From NCBI RefSeq assembly GCF_026672255.1, contig NZ_JAPOHA010000009.1, forward strand, positions 79,506-143,505: 64,000 nt of DNA, given 5' to 3'. The translations under genes and the position numbers were made by a program. The notes under the pieces are model-generated. The model worked only from the letters and a program-made list of their open reading frames with translations. It did no database searches and was not told where the DNA came from. Position 1 is the first letter of the stretch. The number at the start of each line of letters is the position of its first letter. The stretch is from Caproiciproducens galactitolivorans (GTDB lineage: Bacteria; Bacillota; Clostridia; Oscillospirales; Acutalibacteraceae). This document shows, one piece after another, positions 27,874 through 38,300 of this stretch.

Positions 27874-29023
27874 AAGGGCATACTGGGTTTGGCTGCAGCA
27901 TGCGCTCGGAGCGGGAAGCTCCAAGCAGAACCGCATCCTTACCAATTACCATAATCTGGAACATTTCTATGCCGCAGGCAGGGAAAGCTGGCTTTTAGAG
28001 GGATATTTTACCCAGAATGAACTTGGAAAGCTCAGCGCTTATTCCGTTTCAGATGCCGCGGCTTTAATTGAATACACGGAAAAAATAGGCCAAAAGGTTC
28101 TTACACCCGACTGCGAAGACTACCCGGAACCGCTCCGGCAGATTCATAATCCGCCCTGCGCCCTCTATGTAAAAGGCACGTTGCCGGATTTTTCGTCCAT
28201 TCCCGCGATCGCTATTGTCGGTACGCGAAAAGCGACCGCCACAGGGATCACGGCGGCGCGGTCTTTTGCCTTTGAACTGGCGAAGCTGGGCGCCGTCATC
28301 GTCAGCGGCGGCGCTCTGGGAATTGATACGGCGGCGCACAAGGGCGCCCTGCAGGCCGGGGGCAAAACGGTTTGCGTGCTCGGCTGCGGCATTGACTACA
28401 ATTATCTGATGAGCAATGCCTCGCTTCGCGAATCCGTTTCCCTTTCCGGCGCCGTTCTTTCCGAATATCCGCCGCACACCCAGCCGGTGAATTCCAATTT
28501 TCCAATCCGGAACCGGATTATTTCCGGCCTTGCTTTGGGCACACTGGTGATTGAAGCCGCGGGCAAAAGCGGCTCGCTGATTACCGCCCAATGCGCGCTG
28601 GAGCAGGGAAGGGATGTTTTCGCCGTTCCCTCCGGAATTTACAGCCCTGTTTCGCAGGGGGTAAACAACCTGATCAAATCCGGCGCGAAGCCGGTTTCCA
28701 ACGCGGGTGAAATATTAGAAGAATATCTTTACCGTTTTCCCGATAAAATTAATTTAAATGATATCGGAGCCAATGTGATTCTGCCGGATCCGGCAAACCC
28801 GGAACCGGAGGTTACACGGCCGAATACGGTGAAACTGCCGGAAAATCTTTCCGCGGACGCGGCATCCCTTTATGCCGCGCTTACGGAGGAGCCGTGCCAT
28901 ATTTCCGATTTGGAGAAGCAGACGGGCATTCCGACCCCGCGGCTGTTAACCGCCGTAACGGAGCTGGAGCTTTCCGACTGCATCCGGTCCTATTCCGGCC
29001 GGCGCTACAGCCTGCCGGGCTGA
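27860..29023 (+). CDS. dprA: DNA-processing protein DprA (Smf)
   Basis: DprA loads RecA onto incoming single-stranded DNA during transformation. The 387-aa protein has an N-terminal SAM-like helical part and a Rossmann core with IAIVGTRKATATG, VSGGALGIDTAAHKGAL and ALEQGRDVFAVPSG. A C-terminal winged-helix domain occupies roughly residues 320-385. It begins at TTG 27860, behind GGAGG inside the end of the methyltransferase gene (14-base overlap). dprA directly upstream of topA is a common Firmicute order. Confidence 0.93.
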   Translation: MAVNKRAYWVWLQHALGAGSSKQNRILTNYHNLEHFYAAGRESWLLEGYFTQNELGKLSAYSVSDAAALIEYTEKIGQKVLTPDCEDYPEPLRQIHNPPCALYVKGTLPDFSSIPAIAIVGTRKATATGITAARSFAFELAKLGAVIVSGGALGIDTAAHKGALQAGGKTVCVLGCGIDYNYLMSNASLRESVSLSGAVLSEYPPHTQPVNSNFPIRNRIISGLALGTLVIEAAGKSGSLITAQCALEQGRDVFAVPSGIYSPVSQGVNNLIKSGAKPVSNAGEILEEYLYRFPDKINLNDIGANVILPDPANPEPEVTRPNTVKLPENLSADAASLYAALTEEPCHISDLEKQTGIPTPRLLTAVTELELSDCIRSYSGRRYSLPG

Positions 29024-29025
29024 AT

Positions 29026-29066
29026 ATTGTTAAAAACTGCCGATTCATGCGGCGGGTTTTAACAAT
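29026..29066 (+). repeat. 17-bp hairpin between dprA and topA
   Basis: Arms 29026-29042 and 29050-29066 pair with one mismatch and one G:U around a 7-nt loop. No T-run follows, so it could be a weak terminator for dprA or a protein or RNA-processing site. Confidence 0.6.
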
Positions 29067-29097
29067 GTTTATGATTCCTTTATGGTGGGTTTCCCTT

Positions 29098-29126
29098 TTG
29101 AATAAGAATTCTGCATTTTAAATAAT
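29098..29126 (+). promoter_or_regulatory. Possible topA promoter
   Basis: TTGAAT (29098-29103), 17-nt spacer and AATAAT (29121-29126), 28 bp before the topA start. Confidence 0.45.
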
Positions 29127-29153
29127 GAAATAACGAAATATGAGGTGATTTCC

Positions 29154-31235
29154 ATGTCAAAGCTAGTGATTGTCGAATCACCGGCCAAGGCCAAAACAAT
29201 CAAGAAGTTTTTAGGCTCGGGCTATGACGTAATCGCATCCATGGGTCATGTTCGCGATTTACCGGAAAACCGTCTGAGCGTTGATGTAAAAAATGATTTT
29301 AAACCCAAATATGATATTATAAAAGGAAAAGAAAAACTTGTTCAGGAGTTGAAGGATAAAGCCGAAAAAAGTGATACCGTTTTTCTCGCGACCGACCCTG
29401 ATCGCGAGGGAGAGGCGATTTCATGGCATCTTGCGTATATCCTGGGTTTGGACATTCAGGATAACAACAGGGTAACCTTTAATGAAATTACAAAAACAGG
29501 CGTTTCAAAGGGGATGGAAAATCCGCGCAGTATTGACATTGATCTTGTCAACGCGCAGCAGGCCCGCCGTATACTGGACCGTCTGGTTGGTTATAAACTA
29601 AGCCCGTTCCTTTCCCAGAAAATCCGCCGAGGTCTTTCCGCCGGGCGCGTGCAGTCCGTAGCGGTGCGGTTGATTGTTGACCGCGAAGAGGAAATCCGCG
29701 CTTTCGTTCCGGAAGAATATTGGACAATCGACGCCAAATTCAACCCGCAGGGTTCCCGCAAGGTGTTCGGCGCGACTTTCTACGGCAATACCGAAGGAAA
29801 AATGAAAATATCCAGCAAGGAAGAATCCGATAAAATTCTTGCCGACTTGCAGGACGCGGAATACCGCATTGTGAAACTGAAAAAAGGCACGCGCAAAAAA
29901 TCCCCTGCTCCGCCGTTTATTACTTCCACGTTGCAGCAGGAAGCCTCGCGCAGGCTTGGTTTTCAGGCCCGGCGCACGATGAAAGCCGCGCAGGAGCTTT
30001 ACGAAGGTATTGAAATCGGAGAGATGGGCGCGGTCGGTTTGATTACGTATATGAGAACCGACTCCCTGCGTTTGTCGGAAGACGCCATTCGCGACGCGGG
30101 CGAATATATCAAGAATCGCTGGGGCGAAAAATATCTTCCCGATACCCCGCGCCATTTTAAAACCAAGGCGAATGCGCAGGACGGCCATGAAGCCATCCGT
30201 CCCTCCATGCCGGAGCTGTCGCCGGATAAGGTGAAAGACAGCCTTTCCAACGACCAGTATAAACTGTATAAGCTGATCTGGGAGCGCTTTATTGCCTGCC
30301 AGATGGCGAACTGCATACAAAGCACCACACAGGCCGATATTCAGGCAAAGGATTATATCTTCAAGGCCTCCGGCTATACCGTTACGTTCGACGGCTTTAC
30401 CGTTCTTTATGTGGAAGGCAAGGACGAGGAAACGGAAAAAGAAGCAACCCTTCCTCCGCTTGAAAAGGATATGCTGTTAAAGCTGAAAGAAATTCTCGGA
30501 AATCAGCATTTTACGCAGCCGCCCGCCCGCTACACGGAAGCTTCCCTGATCAAGGCGCTCGAAGAAAACGGGATTGGACGTCCTTCCACCTATGCCGCGA
30601 CCATTTCAACCATTACGGGCCGCGAATATGTAGCGCGCGACGGCAAGTCCCTGAAACCCACAGAACTCGGCGAGGTCTCGACCAAGCTGATGAAAGAACG
30701 GTTTCCGAAAATCGTAAATGTAAAGTTTACCGCGCAGGTGGAAAACGATCTGGACAGCGTTCAAAACGGCAAAACCGATTGGGTACAGACGCTCCATGAT
30801 TTTTACGGCGATTTTGAAAAGACCCTGAAACAGGCAAAAGAAGATATGCAGGGTGTAAAAATCCAGCTCAAGGAAGATGAAACCGATATCATCTGCGAGA
30901 AATGCGGCCGCAAAATGGTTATTAAGACCGGGCGGTACGGCAAATTTATCGCATGTCCCGGTTATCCCGAATGTAAGAATATTAAAAAACTGGTGCAGGA
31001 AAACGGCGCCGAATGCCCGAAGTGCGGCGGCAAGGTCATTGTGAAAAAATCCAAAAAGGGACGGATTTTTTACGGATGTTCGGAATATCCGAACTGCGAT
31101 TTTATCTCCTGGGATGAACCGACTCTGGAAAAATGCCCGCGCTGCGGCAAGACCCTTTTGAAGAAAAAGGGGAAACATCCCAAGTACTACTGCATTACGC
31201 CGGACTGCGGTTACGAAAAGACGGAGGAAGAATGA
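29154..31235 (+). CDS. topA: DNA topoisomerase I
   Basis: Type IA topoisomerase relaxing negative supercoils. The 693-aa protein has a TOPRIM domain at the start (VIVESPAKAKTIKKFL, then DPDREGEAI). The active-site tyrosine is at residue 299 in LITYMRTDSLRLS, and HEAIRP is present. Three C4 zinc ribbons follow at the C-terminus (CEKCG...CPGYPEC, CPKCG...CSEYPNC, CPRCG...CITPDC). The ATG at 29154 has GAGGTG upstream; a GTG three codons before is inside that site. It overlaps trmFO by 4 bases. Confidence 0.97.
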   Translation: MSKLVIVESPAKAKTIKKFLGSGYDVIASMGHVRDLPENRLSVDVKNDFKPKYDIIKGKEKLVQELKDKAEKSDTVFLATDPDREGEAISWHLAYILGLDIQDNNRVTFNEITKTGVSKGMENPRSIDIDLVNAQQARRILDRLVGYKLSPFLSQKIRRGLSAGRVQSVAVRLIVDREEEIRAFVPEEYWTIDAKFNPQGSRKVFGATFYGNTEGKMKISSKEESDKILADLQDAEYRIVKLKKGTRKKSPAPPFITSTLQQEASRRLGFQARRTMKAAQELYEGIEIGEMGAVGLITYMRTDSLRLSEDAIRDAGEYIKNRWGEKYLPDTPRHFKTKANAQDGHEAIRPSMPELSPDKVKDSLSNDQYKLYKLIWERFIACQMANCIQSTTQADIQAKDYIFKASGYTVTFDGFTVLYVEGKDEETEKEATLPPLEKDMLLKLKEILGNQHFTQPPARYTEASLIKALEENGIGRPSTYAATISTITGREYVARDGKSLKPTELGEVSTKLMKERFPKIVNVKFTAQVENDLDSVQNGKTDWVQTLHDFYGDFEKTLKQAKEDMQGVKIQLKEDETDIICEKCGRKMVIKTGRYGKFIACPGYPECKNIKKLVQENGAECPKCGGKVIVKKSKKGRIFYGCSEYPNCDFISWDEPTLEKCPRCGKTLLKKKGKHPKYYCITPDCGYEKTEEE

Positions 31236-32554
31236 GTATCAGAGTGATCGGAGCCGGTCTTGCCGGGTGCGAAGCCGCGTGGCAGATCGCACAGGCTGGC
31301 GTAGAAGTGGAACTTTATGAAATGAAGCCCCAAAAGTACTCGCCGGCACATCACAGCCCGAATTTCTCCGAACTGATCTGCTCAAATTCCTTAAAGGCCG
31401 AGCGGGTGGAAAGCGCGGCGGGTCTTTTAAAAGAAGAAATGCGGCGGCTCGGCTCCCTCCTGATGCCCTGCGCGGATTCCTGCCGCGTACCGGCGGGCGG
31501 GGCGCTTGCCGTTGACCGCAGCGCTTTTTCCGAAGCCGTTACCAAAAAGATCGCGGAACATCCGCTGATTCATATCCATCATGAGGAAATAAAGGATATT
31601 CCGGAGGATGGGATGACCGTTATTGCAACGGGACCTTTGACCGCCGACGCGCTTGCCGGGCAGATTTCTTCTTTTTGCGGCGGAAGCCTCAGCTTTTTCG
31701 ATGCAGCCGCGCCGATTGTAACCGCGGAAAGCCTTGCAATTGACAGAATCTTTGCCGCTTCCCGCTACGGAAAAGGCGAGGACGACGCCTATTTGAACTG
31801 CCCGATGAACAAAGAAGAGTATGAACGTTTCTACGACGCGCTGGTATCCGCCGAGCGCGCTCCGGTCCATGAGTTTGACGCCGCCGGCCCAAAGGTTTAC
31901 GAGGGCTGTATGCCGGTGGAGGTTATGGCGGGACGCGGGAAGGATACCCTCCGTTTCGGTCCGCTCAAGCCTGTTGGCCTGCGGGACCCCAGAACCGGGC
32001 ACCGTCCGTGGGCGGTTGTGCAATTGCGGCGTGAAGACAGAAACGGCACGCTTTATAATTTGGTCGGGTTTCAGACGAATCTGAAATTCGGAGAGCAAAA
32101 GCGGGTTTTCGGGATGATACCGGGCTTGGAAAACGCCGAATTTACACGATACGGAGTAATGCACCGAAACACCTTCCTTGATTCGCCGAAGGTTCTTCAA
32201 TCCGATTACAGCCTGCGCTCCAACCCGAACCTGTTCTTCGCCGGTCAGATTACCGGCGTGGAAGGATACATGGAATCGGCGTCTTCCGGCATCATGGCGG
32301 GGCTCAACGCGGTTCGGCGGATGAAGGGGCAGAGTACGGTGACATTGCCGCAAACCACGATGATCGGCTCGCTGAGCCGCTACGTCGCATCCGGCGGTGA
32401 GGCGGATTTTCAGCCGATGGGAGCGAATTTTGGAATTATGCCGGCGCTGGAATCCCCTGTTCGTGATAAAAAAGAGCGTTATGCGGCCTTTTCGGCACGC
32501 GCGCTGAAGGATTTGGAACAAATTATAGTTGAATTTGGGTTATCAAGAAGTTAG
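31232..32554 (+). CDS. trmFO: tRNA:m5U54 methyltransferase, folate-dependent
   Basis: TrmFO methylates U54 of tRNA using methylene-tetrahydrofolate and FAD. The 440-aa protein has the FAD dinucleotide motif VIGAGLAGCEAAWQIA at the N-terminus. It also has YEMKPQ, NFSELICSNSLKA with the cysteine region conserved in the family, and FFAGQITGVEGYMESA near the end. ATGA overlap with topA shows coupling; topA-trmFO is the standard Firmicute pair. Confidence 0.96.
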   Translation: MSIRVIGAGLAGCEAAWQIAQAGVEVELYEMKPQKYSPAHHSPNFSELICSNSLKAERVESAAGLLKEEMRRLGSLLMPCADSCRVPAGGALAVDRSAFSEAVTKKIAEHPLIHIHHEEIKDIPEDGMTVIATGPLTADALAGQISSFCGGSLSFFDAAAPIVTAESLAIDRIFAASRYGKGEDDAYLNCPMNKEEYERFYDALVSAERAPVHEFDAAGPKVYEGCMPVEVMAGRGKDTLRFGPLKPVGLRDPRTGHRPWAVVQLRREDRNGTLYNLVGFQTNLKFGEQKRVFGMIPGLENAEFTRYGVMHRNTFLDSPKVLQSDYSLRSNPNLFFAGQITGVEGYMESASSGIMAGLNAVRRMKGQSTVTLPQTTMIGSLSRYVASGGEADFQPMGANFGIMPALESPVRDKKERYAAFSARALKDLEQIIVEFGLSRS

Positions 32555-32565
32555 AGGTGTTACGA

Positions 32566-33594
32566 ATGAAAATCATAGTGGATGCTTTCGGGGGTGACAA
32601 TGCCCCGCTCGAAATTTTAAAAGGATGCGCCCAGGCGGTTGACGGACTGGATATCGATATCCTGCTTACCGGACGCAAGGAGGAAATCCTGCGTGTGGCG
32701 AAGGAGAACGATATTTCTCTGAACCGCATGGAAATTATTGACGCACCGGATGTCATTACCATGGAAGACCACGCCGGAGAAATCATGAAATCAAAAACAA
32801 ATTCCTCTATGGCGGAAGGCCTTCGCCGTCTGGCGGCGGGGGAAGGCGACGCGTTTTTGTCCGCGGGAAACAGCGGCGCCCTTGTTGTGGGGGCAACCCT
32901 ATTGGTTAAGCGGATCAAGGGGATTAAACGGATTGCCTTTGCCCCGATAATTCCGAAAAAAGACGGCTGCTTTATGCTGATCGACAGCGGCGCGAATGTG
33001 GAATGCAAACCGGAAATGCTGTGCCAGTTCGGCGTAATGGGCTCCATATACATGCAAAAGGTCATGAAAATTCCGAATCCGCGTGTTGCGCTTGCGAATA
33101 TCGGCACCGAAGAGCATAAGGGCGGCGAATTGCAGCACGAAGCTTACGCGATGCTGCAAAAAACGGATCTGAATTTTATCGGAAATGTGGAAGCGCGCGA
33201 CGTTCCGATCGACGCCGCGGATGTTGTTGTAGCCGATGGCTTTACAGGCAATATGTTTTTGAAAACGTATGAGGGCGTTGCAATTTTATTATTGGGTAAA
33301 CTAAAGGAGATTTTTACAAAGAGTGCCCTGAATAAAATGGCGGCTGCTATCTTATTAAAAGATATAAAAGCGCTTATGAAAACCATGGATTACAATGAGT
33401 ACGGCGGCGCTCCGCTGATGGGCTGTGCGAAACCTGTTTTTAAAGCGCACGGAAGTGCGAAGGCGAAAACATTCTATAACGCTCTGCGGCTTACAAAAGC
33501 CTACGTGGACGGAGACGTGGTGAGCGAAATTGCCGGTTCTGTTGCGAGTTACCGGGAAAGTCACGGGCAGGAATCCGCGGAGGACGATGAATAA
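32566..33594 (+). CDS. plsX: Phosphate acyltransferase PlsX
   Basis: PlsX makes acyl-phosphate from acyl-ACP for phospholipid synthesis. The 342-aa protein begins MKIIVDAFGGDNAP, the family start, and carries FLSAGNSGALVVGATL and NIGTEEHKGG. The ATG at 32566 has GAGGTG. Unlike many Firmicute loci, no acpP or fab genes lie between plsX and rnc (29 bp apart). fapR is also not adjacent. Confidence 0.96.
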   Translation: MKIIVDAFGGDNAPLEILKGCAQAVDGLDIDILLTGRKEEILRVAKENDISLNRMEIIDAPDVITMEDHAGEIMKSKTNSSMAEGLRRLAAGEGDAFLSAGNSGALVVGATLLVKRIKGIKRIAFAPIIPKKDGCFMLIDSGANVECKPEMLCQFGVMGSIYMQKVMKIPNPRVALANIGTEEHKGGELQHEAYAMLQKTDLNFIGNVEARDVPIDAADVVVADGFTGNMFLKTYEGVAILLLGKLKEIFTKSALNKMAAAILLKDIKALMKTMDYNEYGGAPLMGCAKPVFKAHGSAKAKTFYNALRLTKAYVDGDVVSEIAGSVASYRESHGQESAEDDE

Positions 33595-33623
33595 AACTTC
33601 ATTCGCTATGGGAGCATATGTTT

Positions 33624-34298
33624 ATGAAAGAATTAGAAGAGAAATTAGGCTATCATTTTCAGGATCAGAGCTATCTTAAAACAGCGCTCACCCATTCCTC
33701 CTATGCTAATGAAACCAAGGCGCCCGGGGGGAGTAACGAACGGCTGGAATTTTTGGGCGATTCCATTCTGGGGCTTGTGGTCGCGGATTATTTATTCAAG
33801 CATTTTCCGGATCTGCCGGAGGGCGACCTGACCAAAAAAAGAGCCGCGCTGGTCTGTGAAAAAGCGTGCTGCGGTTTTTCCACCCAGCTCAATGTGGGAA
33901 AATACCTGCTTTTAAGCCACGGGGAACAAAATTCCGGCGGGCGTACCCGCTCGTCCATTCTTGCCGATGCTTTCGAATCGATTATCGCGGCAATCTATAT
34001 GGACGGCGGAATGGAGGAAGCGCGCAAATTTATCCTTCGCTTTGTGCTTCCGCTGATGCAGTCGGCAAAACCGAAGGCATTTAAGGATTATAAGACGGCG
34101 CTTCAGGAGATTATCCAGCAGAATCCCGAGGAGCATCTGGAATATGCACTGACCGGGGAATCCGGCCCCGACCATGATAAACATTTTACGGTCGAGGTGC
34201 ATTTGAACAGCAATGTGATCGGAAAGGGAGGCGGACGCAGCAAAAAGGAAGCGGAGCAGCAGGCCGCCCGCGAAGCGCTGGAGCTGATGGGCTATTGA
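33624..34298 (+). CDS. rnc: Ribonuclease III
   Basis: RNase III cuts double-stranded RNA, including rRNA precursors. The 224-aa protein has the catalytic domain signature NERLEFLGDSILGLVVADYLF near residue 40, with DAFESIIAAIYMDGG as the second acidic site. It ends in a dsRNA-binding domain (YKTALQEIIQQ...GRSKKEAEQQAAREAL). The ATG at 33624 is nine bases from GGGAG; the ATG at 33618 is only three bases from it. Confidence 0.97.
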   Translation: MKELEEKLGYHFQDQSYLKTALTHSSYANETKAPGGSNERLEFLGDSILGLVVADYLFKHFPDLPEGDLTKKRAALVCEKACCGFSTQLNVGKYLLLSHGEQNSGGRTRSSILADAFESIIAAIYMDGGMEEARKFILRFVLPLMQSAKPKAFKDYKTALQEIIQQNPEEHLEYALTGESGPDHDKHFTVEVHLNSNVIGKGGGRSKKEAEQQAAREALELMGY

Positions 34299-35302
34299 AG
34301 CACGCAAACGTTGCGCTTTTTGTCCCCCATAACGGCTGTCCCCACAAATGCAGCTTCTGCAATCAGAAAAGCATTACCGGGCGGCAGTCGCAGCCTTCCC
34401 CGCAGGATGTCCGAAATGCCGTTGAAATTGCAAAGGCCAGCCTTCGGGATGAAACAAAGAACGCGGAAATTGCCTTTTTCGGCGGAAGCTTTACCGCGAT
34501 TGAACGAAGCTATATGATTTCGCTGTTGGAAGCGGCGGCGCCGTTCGTAAAGGACGGAACATTTGCCGGAATCCGGATTTCCACAAGACCGGACTATATT
34601 GATTCTGAAATCTTAGAGATATTAAAAGAATACGGAGTAACCGCCATTGAACTGGGCGCGCAGAGTATGGATGACCGTGTGCTGGCGCTGAACGGCCGCG
34701 GTCATACGGAAAAGCAGGTGGAAGACGCGGCGAAACGGATTCAGTCCTATTCTTTCACTCTCGGCCTTCAAATGATGACGGGCCTTTACGGCGATACCGC
34801 AGAAGGAAGCATGCAGACGGCGCGAAAACTGGCGGCACTGCACCCGGATAACGTCCGCATCTACCCGACGATCATCATGCGCGACACCGAACTGGGGGAA
34901 CGATACCTCAGGGGAGAGTACCGAACGCTGAGTCTGGACGAAACCGTAGCGCTCTGCGCCCGGCTGCTTGATTATTTTGAAGAACAGGGCATTCCGGTCA
35001 TCCGGCTCGGGCTGCATGATTCCCCGGAACTGAAACGGGACATGCTCGCGGGGCCGTGGCATCCGGCTTTCCGCGAACTGTGCGAAAGCGCCCGCATCCT
35101 TCAGAAAATCATGGATTATTTGAAAGGCAATCATGTGCCGAAGGGCAATTTAATCATAAAGGTGAACCCGAAAGCAATTTCAAAGGCGCTGGGACAGAAG
35201 AAAAGCAATCTGCATGCGCTTAACGAGCTGGGATATCCGACCCGGATGGTACAGGATACCGGTGTAGAGGAAAACCGCTTTACGATAGAAAAACTGGGGT
35301 GA
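34295..35302 (+). CDS. Radical SAM protein, Elp3-like domain
   Basis: The 335-aa protein has the radical SAM cluster motif C15-x3-C19-x2-C22 (NGCPHKCSFC) at its very start. It also has IAFFGGSFTAI, ISTRPDYID and ELGAQSMDD, as in Elp3 and related radical SAM enzymes of the B12-free, coproporphyrinogen-oxidase-like group. The C-terminus has no acetyltransferase domain, so it is not a full Elp3. The reaction is unknown. It starts at TTG 34295, overlapping the rnc stop, and is followed 4 bp later by smc. The rnc-radical SAM-smc order is common in clostridia. Confidence 0.9.
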   Translation: MKHANVALFVPHNGCPHKCSFCNQKSITGRQSQPSPQDVRNAVEIAKASLRDETKNAEIAFFGGSFTAIERSYMISLLEAAAPFVKDGTFAGIRISTRPDYIDSEILEILKEYGVTAIELGAQSMDDRVLALNGRGHTEKQVEDAAKRIQSYSFTLGLQMMTGLYGDTAEGSMQTARKLAALHPDNVRIYPTIIMRDTELGERYLRGEYRTLSLDETVALCARLLDYFEEQGIPVIRLGLHDSPELKRDMLAGPWHPAFRELCESARILQKIMDYLKGNHVPKGNLIIKVNPKAISKALGQKKSNLHALNELGYPTRMVQDTGVEENRFTIEKLG

Positions 35303-35306
35303 GTAT

Positions 35307-38300
35307 ATGCTGCTGAAATCACTGGAAATTCAGGGATTTAAGACATTTCCGGACAAAACCACGCTCAGCTTCGACAACGGAATAACAGTGGTCGTCGGCC
35401 CGAACGGCAGCGGAAAAAGCAATATCAGCGACGCGGTGCGCTGGGTTCTGGGTGAACAGTCCAACCGCGTACTCCGCTGTACAAAAATGGAGGACGTCAT
35501 ATTCAACGGTACTCCCGTGCGCAAGGCGCAGGGATTTGCTGAAGTTACGCTGAATATTGACAATACCCGGCGCCAGCTTCCGTTCGACGGGGACAGTGTC
35601 GCCGTTACCCGCCGCTACTACCGTTCGGGCGACAGCGAATATTTAATCAATAAGGCCGCGGTGCGGCTGAAAGATATCAACGAGCTGTTCATGGATACCG
35701 GTTTGGGCCGCGATGGGTATTCGATTATCGGACAGGGCAAGATTGACAGCATCGTCGCCGCGCGTTCCGAAGACCGCCGCGAAATTTTCGAGGAAGCCGC
35801 CGGTATTTCCCGTTTCCGCTACCGCAAAGAGGAATCCGAACGCAAGCTGAATCAGGCGCAGGATAACCTGCTCCGGCTGAACGATATCCTTTCCGAACTG
35901 GAGAGCCGGGTAGGCCCTTTAAAGGAACAGGCGGAAAAAGCGGAAATGTATCTTACATTGGCCGGCGAAAAGCGAACGCTTGAGATTGGCCTGTGGCTCA
36001 ATACGCTTGAGAAATCCGGACAGATTCTGCGGGAACATGAGGACAAAATCCTCATCGCCAGAAACCAGCATGAAGCGTCCGAGCAGGAACTGAACAGTAT
36101 TGATCAGCAGATTGAAGAAAATTACAGCAAATCGGGCGAGTGCACCGCAAAGGTGGACGAAATCCGCCAACAGGCGGCGGGGCTGGAAGAAAGCGCCGCC
36201 AAGAAGGACGGAGAAGCCTCCGTTCTGCAAAACGATATTCTTCATCATAACGAGAATATCGAGCGTATCCGAAGAGAAATCGAGGAAAGCAATCTTTCCG
36301 GTCAGGATATGGACCGGGATATCCTTGAAAAAAACAGGCAGATTGAAGAAAAAAGCCAATACATAAAGGATAAAAACGTACAGTCGGAAGAATACGAAGA
36401 ACAGATCGGGCAAATCCGGAAGAATATGAGCGAGACGGCGGAAAAAATCGACGATTGTACGCATCGGATTACCGAACTTACCGCGCAGGCGACCGAGGCG
36501 AAGGTTGAAGAAATGACCGCCGCTTCCTCAATTGCCGAAATCCGGCTCAGAATTTCCCAGATTACGGAATCGGTTCGTTCCAAAAAACTTCAGGCTGATC
36601 AGTTGCGGACAGCGGAAGAAGAAGCGAAAAAGAATCTGACCGAAGCCGACGAGCGCATCAACGCGCTTACGAATTCGGTTAAAGGCTATGAAATGCGGCT
36701 TGTAACGCGCCGCAGGCGAATGGAAGAACTGAAGAAACAGAGCGACACCCTGCATCTGGACGCGCAGGAGCGTTCCCGCCGCGCCCATCTGCTCGAGGAA
36801 TTGGAGCGCAATCTGGAAGGATTCTCGCAAAGCGTCAAGATCGTCATGAAGGAAGCGGGGCGCGGTACGATCAGCGGAATCCACGGGCCGGTTTCCCGCT
36901 TGATCAAGGTGCCGCCACAGTACGCCGTAGCGATTGAAACGGCGCTTGGCGCGGCAATGCAGAATATTGTCGTCGGCAACGAGCAGGATGCGAAACGCGC
37001 CATCCAGCTTTTAAAGCAGCGCGATTCCGGCCGCGCAACCTTTTTACCGCTTTCCACCATTCGCGGAAGGGAGCTACAGGAGGCGGGCTTGGAAGAATGC
37101 CCGGGCTATATCGGTACCGCGGGCGGACTTTGCAGTTGTGATGAAAAATACAAGGGAATTTTAAATTCCCTTCTGGGCCGCATCGCCGTCGCGGAAGATC
37201 TGGACAGCGCCGTTGCCATTGCGAAGCGTTACGGCTATCATTTCCGTATTGTTACGCTGGACGGCCAGGTCGTCAACGCGGGCGGTTCGCTGACCGGCGG
37301 CTCGCTTGCCAAAAACTCCGGGCTTCTCAGCCGCGCTTCGGAAATCGAGCGGATAAAAGCGCAGGCTGCCGAGCTTCAGGCGAAGGCGCAGGAAGCCGCG
37401 GCGGCTCTTAAATCCGCAGCCGAAGAGGTCTCCGCCGCCGAGGCGTCGCTATCCGCTTCAAAGGGCGAGCTTGCCACCGCGCAGGAAACCCGTTTTAAAA
37501 TTGACGCGGAACGCGGCAGGATGGCTGCGGATTTGGCAACCGCCCGGAAGGATATCCATACCCTGGAGGAAGAAAATAAAACGGCCAATGTCCGCTTGAA
37601 CCGTCAGAAAGAAGCGCAGACAGCCGCGCAGGCAAGGGCGCAGGAAATTTCGCAAAAGAAGGCGGCCGTGCAGGCGGAGCTTGATGAAATCAGCGGCAGC
37701 CGCGGCGATTTGAATCAGACGGCGGACAGGCTGAACGCTCAGTTGCAGGAAACCCGGATGGCCTGTTTATCCGCCCAGAAAGACGTGGAATCGCTGCGCG
37801 CGGGCATTGCGGAAATTGAACGCCGCAAGCTCGATCACGCGGGGAAGACGCAGTCGTTAAAAGAAGAGATCAAGGCCGCGCAGGAAGACTGTACCCGGCT
37901 TTCCGGGCAAATTGAAAATCTGAGGCAGGAAGCGCAGAATATGCGTGAAACGGCCAGGAAATGCAGCGGCCAAATCGAAGAATTGAACGCGAAGCGCATG
38001 GAGTACGAGCGCCTGTCGGTTGAACTGCGCGCGAAAGAGCATGAGAAATCGGACGAAAAAGAGAAAATCGGCCACGAGCTTGCCCGTTTGGAGGAGCGCA
38101 AAGAAAACCTGCAAAAAGAATACGATGAAATAATCAGCCGCCTGTGGGAAGAATATGAATTAACGCGCCGCGAAGCGGAAGAAGTCGGCACGAAAATTGA
38201 AAATCCGATGCAGGCGCAAAAACGGCTGAACGAGCTGAAAAATAAGATCAAGGCGCTGGGTACGGTCAATGTGGCCGCAGTGGAAGAGTACAAAGAGGTT

